Assembly: GCA_024364735.1 (NCBI GenBank)
Contig: JAGFNQ010000875.1
Coordinates: forward strand, 62,001 to 126,000
Length of the DNA: 64,000 bases
Origin: Boesenbergia rotunda
Taxonomy: Eukaryota > Streptophyta > Magnoliopsida > Zingiberales > Zingiberaceae
Direction of reading: 5' to 3'
The notes beneath the pieces are model-generated. The model saw only the letters and a list, made by a program, of their open reading frames with translations. It ran no database searches and was not told the origin of the DNA. The translations under genes were made by a program, and so were the position numbers. Shown here piece by piece: positions 57,433 to 64,000 of the stretch. How positions within the stretch are numbered: the stretch's first letter is position 1; each line of letters opens with the position of its first letter.

Positions 57433-58036
57433 TTCTTGGCTCCGTCCGCTCTGCTCTTTTCTTCTTCACGCGGAATGAATTGGAAGAAGAAGAAGAGAGA
57501 AGACGGAAGCAGCTGGTTCTCTTCTCTCCTCCTTTTTTTCAGGACCTCTGCTTCCCTTCGTTCGCCCTCCCTTTTGTATCGTTCTTCTGGTGCGATTTGG
57601 TCATTTTTAGAAACTGGGAATTGTTTTTTTGAGGCGAGGAATGAGAGGTTGGAAATCCAACGCCACCACCGCTGGATTTGAAGTTTCAAACTATGGTCTT
57701 CGGGCGAGCGGGAGAAGCGGTCGGCCGCAACAACTATTTTCAACGCACGATCGCCGTTGTCCTGCTTCATGTGCTCAAATTAAACGAATAAATTGCACGA
57801 AAACGTGCTGCTCGATTAAATTAAGGATGAGGTGATTTATGAACATTTCATGTGATTTCCATTTTGTTTCAAAGGAAAAAAAAGGAAAGAAGGATTTGGC
57901 AGATCACGTCGGCAGACTTGAATTGGAATGCAATCTTTATCGCCGGCGAACGGCTGCGATCGTTCATGCTAACTACTACAATAAAAATACAAAAAATAAA
58001 AAAATAAAAAGTTTTGTAGCAGCACAAAATGTAAGT
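57433..58036. other. Kinase promoter and leader; spacer to the tRNA gene
   Basis: 57433 to about 57780 is GA/CT-rich leader sequence open in several frames but resembling no protein. The rest is noncoding. Confidence 0.5.
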
Positions 58037-58120
58037 TGGGGTGAGGGAGGCTCGAACTCTCGACCTCAGGATAACTCAGAGCTATGAGACCTACGCGCTA
58101 GCCAACTGCGCCACCACCCC
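58037..58120 (-). tRNA. Elongator tRNA-Met (CAT) with an 11-nt intron
   Basis: On the minus strand: acceptor GGGGTGG (58120 downward) pairs with TCACCCC followed by discriminator A (58037). D arm is GCGCAGTTGGCTAGCGC, with an A box TGGCGCAGTTGG. The anticodon is in GGTCTCATA, an 11-nt intron containing GCTCTGAGTT interrupts the anticodon arm one base after the anticodon, and then come ATCCTGAGGTC and the T arm with TTCGAGC. Plant elongator tRNA-Met genes are known to carry such introns. The T stem has one A-C mismatch (GAGAG against CTCCC). No CCA is encoded, as expected. Confidence 0.93.
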
Positions 58121-59099
58121 ATGTGTTCCTTCGTTAGTATTAATATTATTAATATTTATTTTTTATGATGACATTTTTCCTTATTTAGATTTATATTTCA
58201 ATATCACTATATTATTTCTGTCAATTTTAAAATTCCATGCTTCTTTATTTAATAATATTTTAAAATTACAAATCAATTTTTATTCTTATCAGTAGAATTG
58301 AATAACTTTATATTGTTAAGCATAAAAAAGTTTACAAAGAAATAATGATTTTTATATATATATAAAAAAGGTTAATTTAAAGCAATCTCGGCCCGACCCA
58401 ACTAGAAAGCAAAGACAAGACGTATCAAATCGTGTTTTAAAAATTAATTTAATTGCGTATTTTCAAATATCCAAATTAATCTCCCACTCCCAGTTCGTGG
58501 TGTAACCGCGTAACATAGTTTCCTTCGGTAGCTAAGAATATTAACACATTTCCCCACTTTTTTTGTACTTTTCTCTTTGTCTGGTTTCGTGGTGCGGTGA
58601 GGGTTCGGTACCAGGCAGCAGCGATATCTGCGAGGAAAAGAAAAAGCGTTCTTTTCTGCACTTCAAGTCTCAGGGCCATTTTCGACCTAAATCCTATATT
58701 CTTCCACTCCTTTCGGCCAGACGAAGCTCGTCGATCGCTCCCCGTGGTATGTCTCCTTTCTCTTCCCTTTTCTCCGATCGTTTCCGTTCGATCTATGATG
58801 GGTCTAGGGCAAAATGAGTTTTTTCCGTCTTTCTCTGTGAAAAGTATCTCCTTTTTTCGCCTTTGAAAAATGTAGGACGCGTTGTGTTCGTTTGGGAGTG
58901 AATCGATTTTTTTTCCATTTAAAAAGCTGTGTTCTATGATAAAAAATCGTGAAAGTTCAGTATTTTTTTTCCCGCATTTGGTCCCCCTTTTTCTGTTTAT
59001 TTGGGTTTTACGGAGAAAGGAAGCGGTGGTTTGACTGACGACAGTTTTCGTTGATTTAGCGGCAGCGCAGGGAGCGAGGATTGGTGTTAGGGTTTCGAC
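58121..59099 (+). other. Spacer, promoter and 5' leader of the AHL gene
   Basis: 58121 to about 58540 is AT-rich. From 58560 the sequence becomes leader-like, with a possible leader intron (donor GGTATGTCTCC near 58746; acceptor not fixed). No other gene. Confidence 0.45.
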
Positions 59100-61971
59100 A
59101 TGGATGGGAGAGAACCTCAGAGAGTGAGTGCGTCGCAGCCTCCGAATGTGGTGGTGGGTCCTAGTTCTTACGGAGCTGGAGCGACGACGAACAGTTCGAT
59201 TGTGACGCCGGATTCGAGTGGAATATTTCAGGGCATGCGACTATCATTCCGTCCCATGACTTCGTCTGACCCCAAACAAGTCGATATGACCGGTTCGTTG
59301 TACCAAGGGGATGGCCTCTCTGGAGTGAGGCAAGGCGGTGTTTTAAATTTGGAAGAGCCAATGAAGAAAAAGAGAGGAAGACCAAGAAAATACGGACCTG
59401 ATGGTGCCATGTCGTTGGGATTAACTCCATCCTCCGCTTCAGGATACTCTAATAGTGCCGGATCTGATCCAACAGCTAAGCGCCGAGGCCGCCCTCCTGG
59501 ATCAGGAAAGAAGCAACAACTAGATGCATTGGGTAATTATATTTTATTTCATTTTTTGTTTTTATTGTGAACATGCCGTCCTTATACCTTCTCTTCATGC
59601 ATAATGTCCATATCTAGGTTCCTTAAATTTAAAACTTTGGTAGGTGATTGCGATAGAAAATTTCTGGGCTTTCTCTATTTTATTCGTAGCTGCATTCCTA
59701 AATCATCAGCTGTTGAGTTCATACAGCAACGATCACTTAGTTTTAGCGTGCGAGTTTAATTTTTTTTGTTGGCTTGCCTTTCTGTCTCCAAAAAATTCAA
59801 ACTTGGTCATTTTAGCTCAACTGGTCTAACACCATTCTTTTTCCATTTTATTGAATTTTATTAGCTAGCCAATTGGTAATTAAGTGTGTTTGGCCTAACT
59901 AGTTGAAATTGACTGATCTCAATTAAATTATTTTTTGTTACACTAACTAAAATTTTGTTTGTTCTCCCTCTACATCTTACTCTTTCCACTCTAATTGGTT
60001 GGTCATAAATATGAATTTTGAAAAGAAAAAAAGTGTGGATGGTCAGGGTTTCATTTTTTTAATTGATATGATTTTAGGCATTAACTTGAACTTGACCAAG
60101 GATTGACCGGTTGAATCAATGGTTCCTCTGCCATGTTCAAATCAACCACTGTTAATCAAGCCTTAAGGAAACCATTTTCATCACAAGCAAGGAATCCTTC
60201 AATAATATATGAATTACTAAATTAACTTACACGTGCACAAGCAGCATCTCTTGAATTTCTAACCCCTTCTGTACCTTTTTCTTATATTCATCTTTTACCC
60301 TTCACTTTAAATTGCTAATGGTTTGGCATTTTTTTAAAAAACTATTTATTATTATTTTATTTTATGAGAAATGTGTAACATCAGTATTTATGTCTGCACA
60401 GGCACCCCTGGGATTGGCTTCACTCCTCATGTTATTAGTGTTAAAGTTGGAGAGGCAAGTAATTGAGCTTGAAATATGGTGTATGTTTGGCATTCTAACT
60501 TCATATTTTTCGAAGTTGGCAATAAATAATAGAGATAATGAAGCAATTCTTTCATATTTTGTTTTCCATGGTTTATATGATTCATTAACGCTTTGAGAAA
60601 ATTATTAGATTACTGAATTATATTAGCCTGTAATTTTTTTTGTCAGCTATTAGATTGTGTTTTTGTTGGCTCGACAATTTATTGTCTTTTCTTCTAAAAA
60701 CTGCCTTTATGTTCTGAAACCCAGACGACAATTTCTGTCAATTTCTGAGAACAGTTGTGTAGTATATATAATGGCTGTGGCTTTAAAAAGGCTCCATTTG
60801 ATTAACGTAAGTGGCCAACTAGGCAGATATTGAAAGGGACCCACAATCCATCATATGGCATAACTAAACCAGATCGACCAAAAACTCTAAACTACCTCAT
60901 TTAGTATCTCCTGACTTGTATTTAAGTTATTTTGCATGGGATACAAACTTTAAATATCAATGTAAATATTTTTTAAATATTTGATACTTATCACATATGC
61001 TCCCACCTACTGTATATGTGCCAGATAGTCGATTGATCACATACCCTCCATATACTTTTTTAAACTTGTAATGATAATATAGCATAGTCTTAACTCATAA
61101 ACTAGTGGCAAGACTGAGTTTGTATTTACATGCTAGGAAGAGAGAGAGGAGAGGAGTGTTAGGAGAGCACAAATATCGAGGCACTCCATTTACTTCCCCA
61201 AAATTTTGAATATATGGGATTCCTCCATGATTCTGAGGAGATGATTTGGAGTTAAATTGTGTCTCCAAGGCCAAGTGGACAATGGTGTTCTATGCAGATC
61301 CACATGGAGAAGTCCTTTTTGCCTTGTTATGGTGAGCAGGCCAATGCCAGTTGTGTAGCTCGGGTGTGGTGGTGTAATCCTAGCAGGGTTGAGGCCAGCG
61401 TGACGAGTGTGACAAGGGCTAGATCAAGTGCAAGCGAGGGCATAGTGACATGGAAGGGTGAAGTCAGCAATGATGATTTTGTAGCTTTTTTCCTCTTGCT
61501 CCTTCCTTCTAGGTTTGGTGGATTACACCTCCCTCTCCTCTCTTCTTCTCTCCCAGAATGTAAATTGATCTCAAATTACATCAAGTTCGCACTCATAAAT
61601 TAGCATACGTTGATGTTCTGTGCATGGTGTCTGATACCATTCCTAAGCTAGTTCTCTTACTAGAATTTCTTATTCTTTAGAGCATTGAAGTTTGTGTTTT
61701 TTGTAATGTATTTACAAAGGGCATGCATGACGAATTGGTTTGCTACCATTCTTGATGCTTGGTCTGAAAGCTTTTGGTATATGGAACTGTTAAAGAGGTA
61801 AATCATTTTTCAATTAAGATTAATTTTTTGGATTGGCAGGACATTGCTTCAAAAATCATGGCATTTTCACAGCAAGGACCTCGGAGTGTCTGTATTCTGT
61901 CAGCAAATGGTGACATATCTGATGTAACACTTCGGCAGCCAGCAATATCTGGTGGAACAGTAACTTATGAG
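59100..61971 (+). CDS. AT-hook motif nuclear-localized (AHL) protein, type II, 5' part (runs off the right edge)
   Basis: Exons 59100-59532, 60402-60454 and 61840-61971; the gene continues past 64000 because the PPC domain is not finished. Exon 1 encodes two AT hooks, MKKKRGRPRKYGPDG (about residue 88) and AKRRGRPPGSGKKQQ (about residue 126), which is the type II AHL layout. The PPC/DUF296 domain starts GFTPHVISVKVGEDIASKIM and continues PRSVCILSANGDISDVTLRQP. AHL proteins bind AT-rich DNA in the nucleus, multimerise through PPC and influence growth, flowering and hormone genes. Intron 2 begins with GC rather than GT (GAG|GCAAGT), an efficient minor donor type; no GT alternative keeps the frame. 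The last intron is over 2 kb. Confidence 0.9.
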
Positions 61972-63413
61972 GTTTGACTCAAAACCAAAAAAATTGATTG
62001 CTTGGCATAAATATAATTCTCTTGAATTCGGTCATATATAAATTCTAAAATTAATTGAGTTGTTAGTCATTTCAGAATGCTTAAAGAACAAAATTATATA
62101 TATGGATATGTTTCTAGAGATCCTGATATGGTAGGCTAATGAATCTCATAATGGGAACGAATCATTAAAGTGTTAATGTGGCTGACTAAAGAAATGATCT
62201 TTCTATCATTTTTTTCTTTGCAAGTCAATTAAATATCTTCATGTGGGATTTTCAGTAATTCATGTTTTACGCAACTGGTGTCCAAACTGTTTATCATATG
62301 AGTCCATAGAGCTAGCTGCCACCATAGCTTGCTTTGTACTGAACAAGTTGACGTTCTTGTTCTGAAGGTGTTAGAGAGAGCGAGAAGAATAATAAGGAAT
62401 TTTGGAGAGGGGGAATGATATAAGATCAACGTTTTAAACACCTTGTGCAATAAGAATTCATTACAGAAAGTGGCATAAACAGTACACTTCACATAATATC
62501 AAGTTATTCAAGAGAGAGATTAGCTTATCAGTATTCATTTGCTAATGAGTGGATGTGCTGGACCTGTTGGAAGAGAGAAAATGAAAATAGGAAATTTATT
62601 ACCTCCTGCAAGTTTGTGCTGCACTGTCAATCTGTAGCGTCTCCTGCAGCTTATGTGGTTTTACTATTTAGATTTGCAGTGTGATGACTGTAGTCTACCT
62701 TAATTAATTCATTTCTTCTGTTCATTTTACATCTTCTTTGGCTTTCATACTTCAAGCAGTTAAATCTTTGGTTTTTTATCCCACGGTGATAGGCATAACT
62801 TTCTTCCATGATATTGTGTATCCTCGAAAACATGCAAGGACAAGCCAATGCAGGAAGATTAAAAATATTCAATGTTTAATGTTAAATGTGTTTTTGGTGT
62901 TGCCTTTTACATTAACACATTCCTTGCTTGGATGTTAAATCGTGTTATATTTGCTTCCAAAGGCATTATAGGTTTGACTTTCACGAACAAGCCCCTCTTA
63001 ATGACACTGCATGGAGAGAATAATGGAAGATAAATAAACGAGGGAGAAAAGGATGTAATGTTTGCTTTAGACTGTTGCTGCTGGCTTTCTTTTTTGCCCA
63101 TCTGATTCTTAGAATGAGAGTTGTTTCTTTGGGTTTCTCATGCTGCGCTAGACTATTTTTATATGACAGGAGGTAAACTATTTTTCTCTTTAAGAGGTAG
63201 ACTCAGTTTTGTTTGGCCGTCTAAAAGGCAAGTGCTGGGCGATAAGTTCTCACTCATACCTTCCATGAGCCATATGCACGTCAGAAGTTTGTTACTGTGT
63301 CTGAGATTACAACCAATTCCTATCCATTCATGAAAAAGAGAATGCCAATTAGACTTCTACAACTACTGAATTTGAATTCCTTTTTTGTCTTCCTTCTATC
63401 CCAATAAGAGCAA

Positions 63414-63605
63414 CCTGTAAGTTCAATGCATTTCCTTATATTTCCAGCTAATTCCTTCCAAGTAAATATAATGTTAGGGTTTGATACGATCATTCTTTTG
63501 GCAAATGGTGAGAAACCTGTAAGTTCAATGCATTTCCTTAGATTTCCTCCTAATTCCTTCCAAGTAAATATAATGTTAGAGTTTGATACAATCATTCTTG
63601 TGGCA
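63414..63605 (+). repeat. 102-bp tandem duplication
   Basis: CCTGTAAGTTCAATGCATTT starts at 63414 and again at 63516; the copies then share CCTTCCAAGTAAATATAATG and a GATACnATCATTCTTnTGGC stretch, with a handful of substitutions. The second copy abuts the SINE. Confidence 0.9.
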
Positions 63606-63815
63606 AGACACCCTAGGTGCCGCGCCATGCTCACCCTAGGTGCCCCTCCATGCTCACCCCAAGACATTTGGAAGGGAGGTAAATCACGGTGACCGAGTGA
63701 CATCTCTTTTGGTGGAAGAGATTTTATTCCCAAGGAGATTATTCCCCAGGGGATTCGATCCCAGCTCTTCTGTGGCAATCTACCATCCGAGTACCAACTC
63801 GGCTATGCCCGTGGG
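63606..63815 (-). mobile_element. tRNA-derived SINE
   Basis: On the minus strand the 5' end is tRNA-like: GGGCATAGCCGAGTTGG (A box) and, about 40 nt later, GGGATCGAATCCCC (B box, one base from GGTTCGAATCC). The body then continues as non-tRNA sequence, with a duplicated CACCTAGGGTGAGCATGG-type segment near its 3' end (63610-63660). Internal pol III boxes plus an unrelated body define a SINE. The 3' end and target duplication are not certain. Confidence 0.65.
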
Positions 63816-64000
63816 GGTTTTGTTATAATCATTATTGAATCATTTTGTTGCGACTAAAATAAATCTTATGTCAAATTATTTTCAGACTACAATGGCTTTA
63901 GTTGCCGCACCTAAGATTGAAATTCAGTAACTGTGGTATTGAAATAAACAGCGTTCAGAACACACATACCTGACCAAAACACACATATATTCACATAATT

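Larger units (their letters stand above)
61972..64000 (+). other. Probable AHL intron 3 with a tandem duplication and a SINE
   Basis: After the donor at 61972 (GTTTGA) no further PPC exon (expected to start with a GRFEILSL-like sequence) is found before the window ends. The interval is mostly AT-rich and holds a 102-bp duplication and a SINE. Confidence 0.6.

Noticed and set aside
57423..57770. 115-residue minus-strand ORF upstream of the kinase
   Set aside because: Overlaps the kinase leader and promoter and resembles no protein.
63320..63778. 152-residue minus-strand ORF at the right end
   Set aside because: Generated by the 102-bp duplication and the SINE; repetitive peptide with no support.

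Overview
This is a plant nuclear window, almost certainly monocot-like. It has spliced genes with GT-AG introns, plant-only transcription factor families (HD-Zip II, Dof, AT-hook/PPC), an intron-containing elongator tRNA-Met, and a thick layer of LTR retrotransposons, hAT, CACTA, Harbinger-type and Mutator-like DNA elements. I cannot name the species from sequence alone. There is no bacterial or viral genome signature.

Layout. Positions 1-18.8 kb are a nested transposon stack. The 3' part of a Tat-lineage Ty3/gypsy element (decayed pol on +, a 117-bp tandem array, an antisense spliced ORF, and a 3' LTR at 13358-15172) carries a hAT element inside its reverse transcriptase, an internally deleted SIRE-type Ty1/copia element inside its antisense ORF, and a solo LTR inside its own LTR. 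A solo LTR of the same Tat family (15447-18791) sits just downstream and itself contains a 2.3-kb solo LTR. Almost every insertion can be read from its target-site duplication. A third copy of the Tat LTR family is a solo LTR at 51619-52602.

Positions 19-41 kb are genic. On + lie an HD-Zip II transcription factor (20599-21314) and a PTPMT1-like phosphatase (22062-26649). On - lie a RING-H2 ATL ubiquitin ligase, a DUF538 protein, a tail-anchored cytochrome b5 with MITEs in its long first intron, a small three-exon F-box protein, and an F-box/LRR protein. Exon boundaries were worked out by hand; reading phases close in all of them.

Positions 41-49 kb are again repeats: a Mutator-like foldback element, an LTR-like remnant, and a 4466-bp CACTA element (43963-48428) with no transposase that carries exon-intron copies of two host genes. 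These are the C-terminal end of a PIN auxin efflux carrier and an RFC3-like clamp-loader segment. This Pack-CACTA is the most interesting object in the window.

Positions 49.9-64 kb hold a Dof transcription factor (-), a 13-exon shaggy/GSK3-type kinase (-), tRNA-Met (-), and the 5' half of a type II AT-hook (AHL) gene (+). The AHL gene runs off the right edge and uses a GC-AG intron. A tRNA-derived SINE lies near the end. The genes do not form an operon-like unit; they are independent plant loci separated by transposon debris.
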